64,000 nt of DNA from an uncultured Blautia sp. (GTDB lineage Bacteria; Bacillota; Clostridia; Lachnospirales; Lachnospiraceae), in NCBI RefSeq assembly GCF_934372025.1, contig NZ_CAKROJ010000004.1, positions 1 through 64,000 of the forward strand, given 5' to 3'. Below, piece by piece: positions 53,013 to 61,492 of this stretch. Position 1 is the first letter of the stretch; each line of letters begins with the position of its first letter. The notes under the pieces are model-generated. The model was not told the DNA's origin, ran no database searches, and was given only the letters and a program-made list of their open reading frames with translations. The position numbers were made by a program, and so were the translations under genes.

Positions 53013-53276
53013 CTATTCACCAAGACCTCCGCGGATTGCATCAGTCAAAGCTTTCATAGCTTCCTCTTCGTCTGCCCCTTCACAGACCAGTTCAATTTCA
53101 TCCCCGCATTTCACACATGCACCCAGCACACTCAGAACGCTTTTTGCATTTGCTGTACCACCTTCAAAGGCAAATGTGATTACGGAATCGTATTTTATAG
53201 CTTCATTACATAAAATCCCCGCCGGGCGTAAATGCAGACCCGATGGATTGTTGATTGTTATCTTCTGGCTTACCAT
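53013..53276 (-). CDS. ptsH: HPr family phosphocarrier protein
   Basis: An 87-residue protein of normal HPr size. The phosphorylation site His15 lies in 'PSGLHLRPAG'; Ser46, the HPr-kinase site of Firmicutes, lies in 'NAKSVLSVLGACVK'. It carries phosphate from Enzyme I to sugar PTS components and, when Ser-phosphorylated, acts with CcpA. There is no ptsI next to it. It lies 14 bases after cdaR and 36 before the transpeptidase gene, an unusual place. Whether it is the main HPr or a paralogue cannot be told here. Confidence 0.88.
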   Translation of the reverse strand: MVSQKITINNPSGLHLRPAGILCNEAIKYDSVITFAFEGGTANAKSVLSVLGACVKCGDEIELVCEGADEEEAMKALTDAIRGGLGE

Positions 53277-53290
53277 TGCGAAATCTCCTG

Positions 53291-54571
53291 TTAACTGTTT
53301 TCATCTGCTGTAGAAATCTTTGAAATTTCCACGCCCGTCTCCACTTCATCCACAAGTTCATATCCCTTTGGAATTTCAATGCTGACCGGCACTTCGTAAC
53401 TTCCCTCACTCATCCCCTTAAGATCTATGGATGCTTTAATATCCTTCTCTGTAAGATCATCAAGGTTCTCTGAATCCTTTTTAACACGAATTTCTATTTT
53501 TGCAGTATCGAATGCAACCTGCATTCCATCCGGTGAATTATTAACGCAAATGTTCTTTGTCGGAACTTCACATACATTACTTCCCTCCGGAAGGATATTC
53601 ACTCTGACAAAGACATCCTCGCTGGAGTCACTGGTAAGTTTGATTCCATCTGGAAGATACTCCGAAATATTGATCTTTTCTTCAAAATCACTGTCACGGT
53701 CTGATATATCAGCAACAGACCCAGGAAGACAGATCGTGTTGTTCTGTTCCTTAAGGGCAGCCAGTGCGTCTTCACTGCCTGCAACACTGAGCACATTCGG
53801 TGTCGTGCTGATGCTCTCTACCTGATATCCTTCCGCAGGTTCTCCTGTATATTCTGCACTGATCTTGACATTAGACTGAACCTTCCATAATCTGGCAGTC
53901 ACATATACCTTTGATACGTTCAGGTATCCCATATCGGTATCTGTAAACTCTTCACCGTTTTTATCAATGATCTTGACATCCTTTTCCTGTATCACGTCCT
54001 CTGTTGCTCCGTCAACATCTATAGAAGCATTTACTTTATCTATTTTATTAATCAAAGACATCGGACCTGTAATCTTGATTTTCTCCGGATTGGAAGTCAG
54101 TGTACCAATTTCATAGCCTCTGTCCGGCTTTGTATTATTGGTCGTTACATTCACTACAAACTCCTGTGTGTCCTTCTCTTCAAGATGAAGACTAAGATTT
54201 TGTGGAGTTACCTCAATATTGTCCGGAGAAATACGTCCGCAGGATACTGTGATAGGTACCATAACAGGATCTGTATTCAGGCTCACTGCCTGCTGAAGAT
54301 CTGCCACAGCACGAATATCCCTCTGAGATATCTTATCCAGGATCTTTCGCTGAGCCTTGATCGTCACACGAATAGGAACCTGTTCCTCATCCTGCATACA
54401 CATTTTGCCATCCGCATCAATATATGCTTCATTCAGCAATTCCACATCTGATATAACAAAAGATTTCGTACTGATCGGATTGTTGACATTCACCACCAGA
54501 AGCCATACCAGAATTGCAACTGCAAGAGACAGAATCTTTAAAGAAAGATTATTTCCTACGTTTTTCTTCAT
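53291..54571 (-). CDS. cdaR: CdaR/YbbR-domain protein, regulator of diadenylate cyclase
   Basis: A 426-residue protein with one N-terminal membrane helix ('LSLKILSLAVAILVWLLVVN') and three to four extracytoplasmic YbbR domains, each with a motif like 'ITGPMSLINKIDKVNASIDV'. Known CdaR proteins modulate CdaA activity from outside the membrane. It overlaps cdaA by 23 bases, the usual arrangement. GlmM, the normal third member, does not follow; HPr takes its place. Confidence 0.93.
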   Translation of the reverse strand: MKKNVGNNLSLKILSLAVAILVWLLVVNVNNPISTKSFVISDVELLNEAYIDADGKMCMQDEEQVPIRVTIKAQRKILDKISQRDIRAVADLQQAVSLNTDPVMVPITVSCGRISPDNIEVTPQNLSLHLEEKDTQEFVVNVTTNNTKPDRGYEIGTLTSNPEKIKITGPMSLINKIDKVNASIDVDGATEDVIQEKDVKIIDKNGEEFTDTDMGYLNVSKVYVTARLWKVQSNVKISAEYTGEPAEGYQVESISTTPNVLSVAGSEDALAALKEQNNTICLPGSVADISDRDSDFEEKINISEYLPDGIKLTSDSSEDVFVRVNILPEGSNVCEVPTKNICVNNSPDGMQVAFDTAKIEIRVKKDSENLDDLTEKDIKASIDLKGMSEGSYEVPVSIEIPKGYELVDEVETGVEISKISTADENS

Positions 54572-55436
54572 GTTTTCCTCTTCCCTTCAACAATTGCCGC
54601 AGTTTACTGTTATCAACAATTTTCTTGTTCTGAGCTCTCTCCAGAACTTCCCGCAGCTGACTGCTGCCGATATTTCGCATCAGCTTGCCATTCTGTGCCA
54701 CAGAAACCTGCCCTGTTTCTTCTGAAACAATGATTGTAACAGAATCTGTCACTTCACTGATTCCCACACCTGCGCGATGTCTGGTTCCAAGCTGTTTACT
54801 GAGTTCCATATTATCTGATAACGGCAGGTAACAGGTTGCTGCCACGATTCGGTCTCCCCGGACGATCACTGCCCCATCATGCAGCGGCGTATTATGTTCA
54901 AAAATATTGATCAGAAGCTGACTCGTCAGAATCGCATCTACATTGATACCTGTTCGAACATATTCATCCAGACGGATATCCTGTTCGATCACGATCAGTG
55001 CCCCTGTCTTCACTTCTGCCATATCAAAACATGCTTTGATCAGTTCATTGACTGTTTTATCTGTAAAACGTTCTTTTACTTCTTTGCCGGAATCAAACGG
55101 AATAATCGAAGCCATTATTTTTTTCTGTCCCAGCTGTTCGACGACCTTCCGCAGTTCAGGCTGAAATATTACAACAATTGCCGTGATCAGAGCACTCGCC
55201 AACTTCGATACGATCCACAAAATCGTACTCATGTTGAATATATATGCGATGATAAGGAATGCTCCAATGACCAGAAGACCTTTCAGCAGAGTATATGCTC
55301 GCGTGAATTTGATCCACACCATAAACTGATATACAAAAAATGTAATCAGACAAATTTCAATCACATCGATAATACTGACAGACGGCAGATTGATATCTGA
55401 TAAATATCTGATCAATATATCTGTAATGTTTCGCAT
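54549..55436 (-). CDS. cdaA: Diadenylate cyclase
   Basis: A 295-residue protein with three N-terminal helices and a DAC domain (about 100-260). The signature motifs are D-G-A (187-189, 'TPLHDGAVIV') and R-H-R (219-221, 'GTRHRAGVG'). It joins two ATP into c-di-AMP, which controls potassium and osmolyte transport and wall homeostasis in Firmicutes. The C-terminal ~40 residues are basic. Confidence 0.95.
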   Translation of the reverse strand: MRNITDILIRYLSDINLPSVSIIDVIEICLITFFVYQFMVWIKFTRAYTLLKGLLVIGAFLIIAYIFNMSTILWIVSKLASALITAIVVIFQPELRKVVEQLGQKKIMASIIPFDSGKEVKERFTDKTVNELIKACFDMAEVKTGALIVIEQDIRLDEYVRTGINVDAILTSQLLINIFEHNTPLHDGAVIVRGDRIVAATCYLPLSDNMELSKQLGTRHRAGVGISEVTDSVTIIVSEETGQVSVAQNGKLMRNIGSSQLREVLERAQNKKIVDNSKLRQLLKGRGKHEEKRRK

Positions 55437-55493
55437 AAACTCTCCTTTCCTTTTTCTGTGGTTTTCGGGTTATTTCTGAATAATCTCCCTAAA

Positions 55494-56597
55494 TCATAAA
55501 TCCTTCAGAGATTCTTCCAGTTTCTTTTCAAAATCAATATCGTCCATATCTGCCTTCTCTATTACAGCAGATTCTTCATTTTTTTGCGTCTTCTTTTTGA
55601 GAGATTCTTCTCCCTGAAAGAGCGGTGCTGAATAATTCACTACTCGTTCACTGCTCTTGCGCTCTTCTCTGTTTGATTCTCCATTGATCTTTTTGATACT
55701 TCTCTCAGAAGTAGCAACAAGCGCTTTCGGAACTGCTTTTACATAATAGTAATAATCATCATCTTCATATTCCAGACGCTCTGTCCTCGTATAGTCACCA
55801 CCAAAAACAAAAAACTCCAGAATAATTCCAACCAGGACAGCAACAACTGTATAGATGATCAATGATACCACCTGTATAGATATTCCCAGGCTCATGCTTC
55901 CTGTCAGCATGATCACTACATAGATCACTCCACCGGCTACAATTGCAATTCTCCACGCATAATCAAACATTCTTGTACGAATCAGATTAACTGCAAGAAC
56001 AACCACTACAAATGCGATCAACGTCAGCCACATCTCTCCATTTTTCATCAGTCCGTCTGACAACACTGTAAGATGCCCGATAATATCGCCGTCACCAGAC
56101 TGAAGAACCTGCAGCTGTGTACGCACCATACGGATAAAATAGAATATAACCACTCCGCCGGCTGCCGGAAGTGCAGATACCGCGCTGCTGAGCAGTCCGC
56201 ATCCAATCGGAAGAAGAACCGGTATATCAAATGCAAATGCCAGTGGTGTAAATACCAGAACTACATTCTTACCGGCACTGAAGCGCAGAAACAGAATCAT
56301 CATAAACAGGACCAGAACCAGCAGAAAACCGGCTACTTCTATCCCCAGTGCATAGCAATGACCTATCATCAGTGCAAAACCGGCGAAGATCATCATTCCA
56401 GTCGGCAAAATACTGCAGATCAGTGATAAGATCAATACTACAAAAATATTATCAAGTGCTTTCATATATCCCATATTGGAATTAATCCATATAAAATAGA
56501 CAAGAGCAAGGACAAATTTGAACAAAGGAAGTAAATACACTTCGTACTGTGCATAAATTCCTTTCACTTTCTGTTTGAATTCCAGTAATGCTGTCAT
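55494..56597 (-). CDS. Uncharacterised polytopic membrane protein in the cdaA operon
   Basis: A 367-residue protein with about eight to nine helices in the first 270 residues, then a cytoplasmic tail. The tail begins 'EYEDDDYYYYVKAVPKALVA' and continues with a charged Lys/Glu/Ser stretch to an acidic C terminus ('DDIDFEKKLEESLKDL'). No transporter signature is visible to me. The tail looks disordered apart from short conserved islands. It overlaps the upstream small membrane protein by 4 bases and lies 57 bases before cdaA, so a role in c-di-AMP signalling or envelope homeostasis is possible. Function unknown. Confidence 0.75.
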   Translation of the reverse strand: MTALLEFKQKVKGIYAQYEVYLLPLFKFVLALVYFIWINSNMGYMKALDNIFVVLILSLICSILPTGMMIFAGFALMIGHCYALGIEVAGFLLVLVLFMMILFLRFSAGKNVVLVFTPLAFAFDIPVLLPIGCGLLSSAVSALPAAGGVVIFYFIRMVRTQLQVLQSGDGDIIGHLTVLSDGLMKNGEMWLTLIAFVVVVLAVNLIRTRMFDYAWRIAIVAGGVIYVVIMLTGSMSLGISIQVVSLIIYTVVAVLVGIILEFFVFGGDYTRTERLEYEDDDYYYYVKAVPKALVATSERSIKKINGESNREERKSSERVVNYSAPLFQGEESLKKKTQKNEESAVIEKADMDDIDFEKKLEESLKDL

Positions 56598-57028
56598 TTA
56601 CGATACCCTCCTGCGGTTCCTCTGCCGGAAGACTTTCTTTCCTCTCTGGCGTAAATCTTGTTCAGTTCTGTCAGCTGACTGTAGTATTCTCTGACACTTT
56701 TTTTGGCCCGGTAATACTGAACCGAATACTGTATATACGTCAGCACTGAGTATACTACAAGAACGATCAGGTAACCGATTATAATATAAGTTCCTGCCAT
56801 GATCAGGTTCATTTTGTGTATATTTTCCAGAAGATACTCTCCAAAATAAACCGCCACTGCCGCAACTATCAGACAATAACCAATCGTTACAAGAAAAAAA
56901 TTCTTGATCAGGGCAAGCCCTATATAATCACTGCGATAATATCTGCTGACAGGCAGATGTTTTCTGCCCTTGCCCTGCTCATACATGGCAAGCTTTGTCA
57001 TTATCTTAATCTTCTCTTCGTTGATCAT
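56594..57028 (-). CDS. Small uncharacterised two-helix membrane protein
   Basis: A 144-residue protein from the ATG at 57028, which follows AAGGAG at 8 bases; the ORF extends upstream to 57076 without a ribosome site. Two helices (about 50-75 and 80-105) are flanked by a basic N-terminal segment ('GKGRKHLPVSRYYRSDYI') and a charged helical C terminus that may form a coiled coil. It overlaps the next gene by 4 bases and probably forms a complex with that protein. No family is recognised. Confidence 0.7.
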   Translation of the reverse strand: MINEEKIKIMTKLAMYEQGKGRKHLPVSRYYRSDYIGLALIKNFFLVTIGYCLIVAAVAVYFGEYLLENIHKMNLIMAGTYIIIGYLIVLVVYSVLTYIQYSVQYYRAKKSVREYYSQLTELNKIYAREERKSSGRGTAGGYRK

Positions 57029-57149
57029 ATTTTGCTCCTTACAAATGTTCGTTCCACGCAACCGTATATAAATCATACCTATGATAATTGTACCATATAT
57101 CCCGAAGCATGGAAAGTGTTTTTTGTGCCTGCTCCCTGGCTCTCAGTTT

Positions 57150-57291
57150 GTTACTGTTCACTCCGTTCACAGCAACTTGGTCAAACTCCATTCCATATCA
57201 CCTTCGGTGATGGGATTTTGCCCCGTATGTCTCGGGATTTTGCCATATGCATGGCAAAACACCTCGCGGAATATTACCTGTGAACAGTAAC
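57150..57291. repeat. Structured intergenic element with terminal inverted repeats
   Basis: Ends GTTACTGTTCAC (57150-57161) and GTGAACAGTAAC (57280-57291) are perfect 12-base inverted repeats. Inside are an ATCACC-TTC-GGTGAT hairpin (57197-57211), a TTTTGCCAT/ATGGCAAAA hairpin (57238-57259) and a direct repeat GGGATTTTGCC (57212-57222 and 57234-57244). No open frame of note is present. It looks like a MITE-type or structured RNA element placed between comF and the membrane-protein genes. Confidence 0.6.
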
Positions 57292-57315
57292 CTCAGCTTC
57301 TTATAAGCACTGAAC

Positions 57316-58023
57316 TTACAGGCTTCCTGTGCACAGTGTCACAAAATACACAGATTCCGCACCGGCTTCCAGAAGGCATTCTGTCATTGCCTCTATTGTA
57401 CTGCCTGTTGTATAGACGTCATCTATAACCAATATTCTCAGTCCCTGCACTTCTGCAACAGCCCGGAACGCATTTTTCAGATTTTTCTTTCGTTCTTTTG
57501 CATCCAGCTTTTTCTGCGATCGAGTCTCTTTTATTTTGCATATAATGTCTTCCGCCACCGGAATATGAAGGATTTCTCCGGTATATTCTGCCAGATCCGC
57601 AGCCTGATTAAAGCCTCTCATACGCTGTTTCCGTCTGTGTATCGGAACCGGAACGATCACATCAGGATTCCAGTTTTGTATATCTCTTCCCAGATACCGA
57701 CATATACATTCCGCATAATATTTGCCATATTCACGGCTTCCATAATATTTATATCTGAGAAGAGACTGCTTCATTTGCGCATTATAAAGAAAGACACCTC
57801 TTCCCTGTCTGAAGCTTCTGTCCCGGCTTCGACATTCTCCACAGTATTCCTCTGTTTCTCCGACCGGCTTACCACATTTCATGCAGTAATGATCTTTTAT
57901 CACATGAAATACCTCTGCACATTCCGGACATACCCTGCTCTGTGTATTGTCAATTATCCCATTGCAGACCGGACATCTTGGCGGATACAGAATATCCAGA
58001 CATTTTTCTTTAACTTTTTTCAA
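57316..58023 (-). CDS. comF: ComF family phosphoribosyltransferase-like protein
   Basis: A 235-residue protein. N-terminal zinc-finger cysteines ('CPVCNGIIDNTQSRVCPECA' and 'CMKCGKPV...YCGECR') are followed by a type I PRTase fold with the PRPP-site motif 'ILVIDDVYTTGSTIEAM'. ComF is needed for DNA uptake in B. subtilis, with helicase partners. Its start overlaps the recD2 stop as ATGA. Confidence 0.92.
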   Translation of the reverse strand: MKKVKEKCLDILYPPRCPVCNGIIDNTQSRVCPECAEVFHVIKDHYCMKCGKPVGETEEYCGECRSRDRSFRQGRGVFLYNAQMKQSLLRYKYYGSREYGKYYAECICRYLGRDIQNWNPDVIVPVPIHRRKQRMRGFNQAADLAEYTGEILHIPVAEDIICKIKETRSQKKLDAKERKKNLKNAFRAVAEVQGLRILVIDDVYTTGSTIEAMTECLLEAGAESVYFVTLCTGSL

Positions 58024-60254
58024 AGCGCGCCTTTCTCCCGTATACGAAGGTCAAGTGAACTGTATCTTCTCTGCTGTTTTTCATTTTTGATCATTTCACG
58101 GAAGGTCTCTTCACTTCCCACAACTGTTACACATTTTCTTGCACGGGTCACTGCTGTATAAAGAAGATTTCTGTTCATCAGCATCCGCGGTCCGGAAAGC
58201 AACGGTATGATCACTGCCGGATACTCAGATCCCTGTGATTTATGTATTGTCACAGCATAGGCAAGTTCCAGTTCATCCAGCTGTTTGAATGAATACTCAG
58301 CCCATCGACCGTCTTCAAACTCTATCTCTGCTGTTTCTGAAAAATCATTGATCGTTCTGATAATTCCTGTGTCTCCATTAAAAACACCGACACCTTTTTC
58401 AATTGCGATTCCATATCTGCCGCGTATTTCCCATTCCATCTGATAATTATTACGTACCTGCATAACTTTATCGCCCTCGCGGAAAAGTCCCTGACCGATT
58501 TCTTTCTCTTTTCTGGATGCATCCGGCGGATTCAGATATCTCTGCAGAATCTGATTCAGACGATCCACCCCAAGAAGCCCCTTGCGCATAGGTGTCAGAA
58601 CCTGTATCTCAAATGGTTTCGCCTCCACATATTTCGGGAGTTTTTCCTGTATCAGAGCAATCACAACACGAATGATAATGTCTGCATCATATCTTTTCAG
58701 AAAAAAGAAATCTCTGCTTTTATTATTCAGTTCCACCTGCTCACCTTTGTTGATCTTGTGGGCATTTACAACAATATCGCTTTCAGATGCCTGACGGAAG
58801 ATTTTTTTCAGCTCCACCACCGGAAACTGCTCACTGCGGATAATATCATGCAGAACATTTCCGGGTCCAACGCTCGGAAGCTGATTCTCATCTCCGACCA
58901 GAATCAGTCTGGTTCCTGCTGTCACTGCCATTAAAAGAGAATGCATCAGATGAATATCCACCATTGACATCTCATCAATGATGATCACATCCGCATCCAG
59001 AGGATTTTCTGCATTTCTCTCAAAATGTATTGGCTGTCCCTCACGGTCATCCTCCGGCATTCCTGACAGTTCCAGAAGGCGATGGATTGTCTGTGCCTCA
59101 TATCCGGTCGTTTCCGTCATACGCTTTGCAGCCCTTCCTGTCGGTGCCGCAAGTCGAAGTTCTGCTCCTTCTCCTTCAAAGTATCGAATAATTGCGTTGA
59201 TCGTTGTTGTTTTTCCGGTACCGGGACCTCCTGTGAGCACAAGTAATCCATGTTCTGCCGCTTCCTGAACTGCTCTTTTCTGCATTTCATCCAGAACTGT
59301 CCCCGTTTCTTTCTCTATCTGTGCAATTCTCCTGGCCACCATCTTTTCGTCTTCCGGACAGAAGATATCCAGTTCCTGCAGCATCCTCGCAGTATTCAGT
59401 TCAAGATAATAATACTGTGCCGGATAGATCAGAATCTGACCATCCTGCTCCTTCTGAATGATCTTTCGATCCATGGCCAGATCCACAAGATGCTTCTCCA
59501 TATACGAAGAATCCACACCCAGCAGTTCTGCTGCCCGCTGAAAAAGCTCCTCCTTTGGAAGATATACATGCCCCTCCCCGGTTGCCTGCAGAAGAGTATA
59601 TATCATTCCGCTTTTTATTCTGTAATCTGAATCCGTATGGATACCAATACGATAGGCAATTTCATCTGCAATTTTAAACCCGACTCCACTGATATCGTCT
59701 GCAAGCCTGTATGGATTTTCCTGCAGGACGCTGTATACGGAATCCCCGTACTTCTGATAGATTTTAGCCCCGAGATTCAGTGATATTCCATATTTCTGCA
59801 AAAACATCATTGCTTTACGCATATCTGATTTCTCGGCAACCTGCATGGCAATCTCACGAGCCTTTTTTTCGCTGATTCCTTTTACCTCTGCCAGCCGTTC
59901 CGGTTCCTCCTCCACAATCCGCAGAGTGTCCTCTCCGAAATGGCGGACAATTCTTGCTGCCAGAGCCGCTCCGATTCCCTTGATCGCACCGGAACCCAGA
60001 TAACGTTCCATCGCCAGGGCATCCTCCGGCATTTTCTCTGTCAGACGGGATGCCTGGAACTGTTTTCCGTATACCGGATGCTGTGTGAAATTCCCCTCCA
60101 GTTCTACAGAAGCTCCCTGCGTGACTACCGGAAAACTTCCCACGCAAGTCAGTTCATCCTCATCTTCGATTCCTTTCAGCACCATGACGGTATAGCCATT
60201 ATCTTCGTTTCGAAAAATAATATGATCTATATATCCTGTAACGCTTTCGCTCAT
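58020..60254 (-). CDS. recD2: RecD2-like SF1B DNA helicase
   Basis: About 744 residues; the ATG at 60254 follows AGAGGA, preferred over an upstream in-frame start at 60299. N-terminal OB-like region ('TGYIDHIIFRNEDNGYTVMV'), tandem helix-hairpin-helix segments ('LGSGAIKGIGAALAARIVRH'), then the helicase core: Walker A 'LTGGPGTGKTTTINAI', Walker B 'VIIIDEMSMVD', 'LVGDENQLPSVGPG' and motif VI 'LLYTAVTRARKCVTVVG'. RecD2 is a RecBC-independent 5'-3' helicase in DNA repair and recombination. It pairs with comF at the head of this operon. Confidence 0.94.
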   Translation of the reverse strand: MSESVTGYIDHIIFRNEDNGYTVMVLKGIEDEDELTCVGSFPVVTQGASVELEGNFTQHPVYGKQFQASRLTEKMPEDALAMERYLGSGAIKGIGAALAARIVRHFGEDTLRIVEEEPERLAEVKGISEKKAREIAMQVAEKSDMRKAMMFLQKYGISLNLGAKIYQKYGDSVYSVLQENPYRLADDISGVGFKIADEIAYRIGIHTDSDYRIKSGMIYTLLQATGEGHVYLPKEELFQRAAELLGVDSSYMEKHLVDLAMDRKIIQKEQDGQILIYPAQYYYLELNTARMLQELDIFCPEDEKMVARRIAQIEKETGTVLDEMQKRAVQEAAEHGLLVLTGGPGTGKTTTINAIIRYFEGEGAELRLAAPTGRAAKRMTETTGYEAQTIHRLLELSGMPEDDREGQPIHFERNAENPLDADVIIIDEMSMVDIHLMHSLLMAVTAGTRLILVGDENQLPSVGPGNVLHDIIRSEQFPVVELKKIFRQASESDIVVNAHKINKGEQVELNNKSRDFFFLKRYDADIIIRVVIALIQEKLPKYVEAKPFEIQVLTPMRKGLLGVDRLNQILQRYLNPPDASRKEKEIGQGLFREGDKVMQVRNNYQMEWEIRGRYGIAIEKGVGVFNGDTGIIRTINDFSETAEIEFEDGRWAEYSFKQLDELELAYAVTIHKSQGSEYPAVIIPLLSGPRMLMNRNLLYTAVTRARKCVTVVGSEETFREMIKNEKQQRRYSSLDLRIREKGAL

Positions 60255-60326
60255 TTTTTCCTCTTTCTGCCAGTAACTCTCTGTAATTTTATGTGGCAAA
60301 TATCCTTCTTCCTGCTATATAACAGT

Positions 60327-60366
60327 AAAACCAGGATATCTATGATTCTATCATAAATATTCCTGG
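60327..60366 (-). terminator. Terminator of the mreB-like gene
   Basis: CCAGGATAT (60331-60339) and its partner ending at 60366 form a stem of about 16 bp with one or two mismatches and a small loop. On the minus strand the stem is followed by TTTTACTG. Confidence 0.75.
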
Positions 60367-60385
60367 CTCTTCTGTCTACAAATGT

Positions 60386-61378
60386 CTATGATTCCATTCT
60401 GGTCATTATTTCTGCATATTTTCCGGTTCCCACAGCTACCACATGCATTGCATTCTGAACAGTCAGTGTATTCACCCCTGTCCTCTGTTCGATCAGCGTA
60501 TCCATTCCCCGGAGCAATGCTCCGCCTCCTGCCAGAACAATTCCTCTGTCCACAATATCCGCAGCCAGTTCCGGCGGTGTCTTTTCCAGAACTCCATGAA
60601 CGGCCTCCACGATCTGTCCCGTCGCATCTTTCAATGCTACCCGGATCTCCTCGGAAGTCAGCTTTACTTTCTTCGGAAGTCCGGTAAGTACATTTCGTCC
60701 CTTTACTTCCATAACCTGCGGATTTGCCTCTTCAATGGCTGTACCGATTTTCATTTTGATTGCTTCAGCAGTATCTGAGCCAATAAACAGACTGTGTGTC
60801 TTTCGTATATAGCTCATGATCGCCTGGTCAAAGACATCCCCGGCAACCTTGATCGTTGAGGATACGACCACGCCCCCAACGGAAATAACCGCAATATCTG
60901 TTGTGCCTCCACCGATATCCACGATCAGATTGCCAAACGGCTTGGTGATATCCACACCTGCTCCGATTGCAGCTGCGATTGGCTCCTCTACCAGAAAAAC
61001 CTCTCTGGCTCCCGCCTGATAGGTTGCTTCTTCAACTGCTTTTCGCTCGATCTCTGTAATACCGCTTGGAACACATAAACTGATCCGGGGTTTACGGAAC
61101 GCGCGCTGCCCCATTGCCTTGGAAATAAAATACTTCAGCATTTTCTCCATAACAACAAAGTCGACGATCACACCTTGACGAATCGGATGTATCACTTCCA
61201 TATTATTCGAAGTAACATGCCCCGACATCTGCCGCGCCTCTTCACCGATCGCCTTGATTTTTTCTGTGTCCTTATCATACACAACGACTGACGGCTCGCT
61301 TAACACCAGCCCTTTCCCGGTAGAATATACCAGGCTGTTTGTTGTTCCCAGATCTATTCCTATATCATTTGCGGGCAT
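60386..61378 (-). CDS. mreB: MreB-like actin homologue, rod-shape determination
   Basis: About 330 residues from the ATG at 61378 after GGGAG; upstream in-frame codons to 61453 lack a ribosome site. Actin-fold signatures are 'GIDLGTTNSLVYSTGKGLVL' (phosphate 1), 'NLIVDIGGGTTDIAVISVGG' (phosphate 2) and 'IVLAGGGALLRGMDTL' (adenosine). MreB filaments guide the elongation wall-synthesis machinery. mreC and mreD do not follow, so this may be an Mbl-type paralogue. Confidence 0.88.
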   Translation of the reverse strand: MPANDIGIDLGTTNSLVYSTGKGLVLSEPSVVVYDKDTEKIKAIGEEARQMSGHVTSNNMEVIHPIRQGVIVDFVVMEKMLKYFISKAMGQRAFRKPRISLCVPSGITEIERKAVEEATYQAGAREVFLVEEPIAAAIGAGVDITKPFGNLIVDIGGGTTDIAVISVGGVVVSSTIKVAGDVFDQAIMSYIRKTHSLFIGSDTAEAIKMKIGTAIEEANPQVMEVKGRNVLTGLPKKVKLTSEEIRVALKDATGQIVEAVHGVLEKTPPELAADIVDRGIVLAGGGALLRGMDTLIEQRTGVNTLTVQNAMHVVAVGTGKYAEIMTRMES

Positions 61379-61492
61379 AAAATCTCCCTTCTGTATGTTT
61401 CTTTCAAAACACAAATTCTTCGTTTCATTCTTAGTCACGATTATTATAAACAACTTTTCGGCAAATGAAAAGTCCCTGTTTTTATTTGTAAG

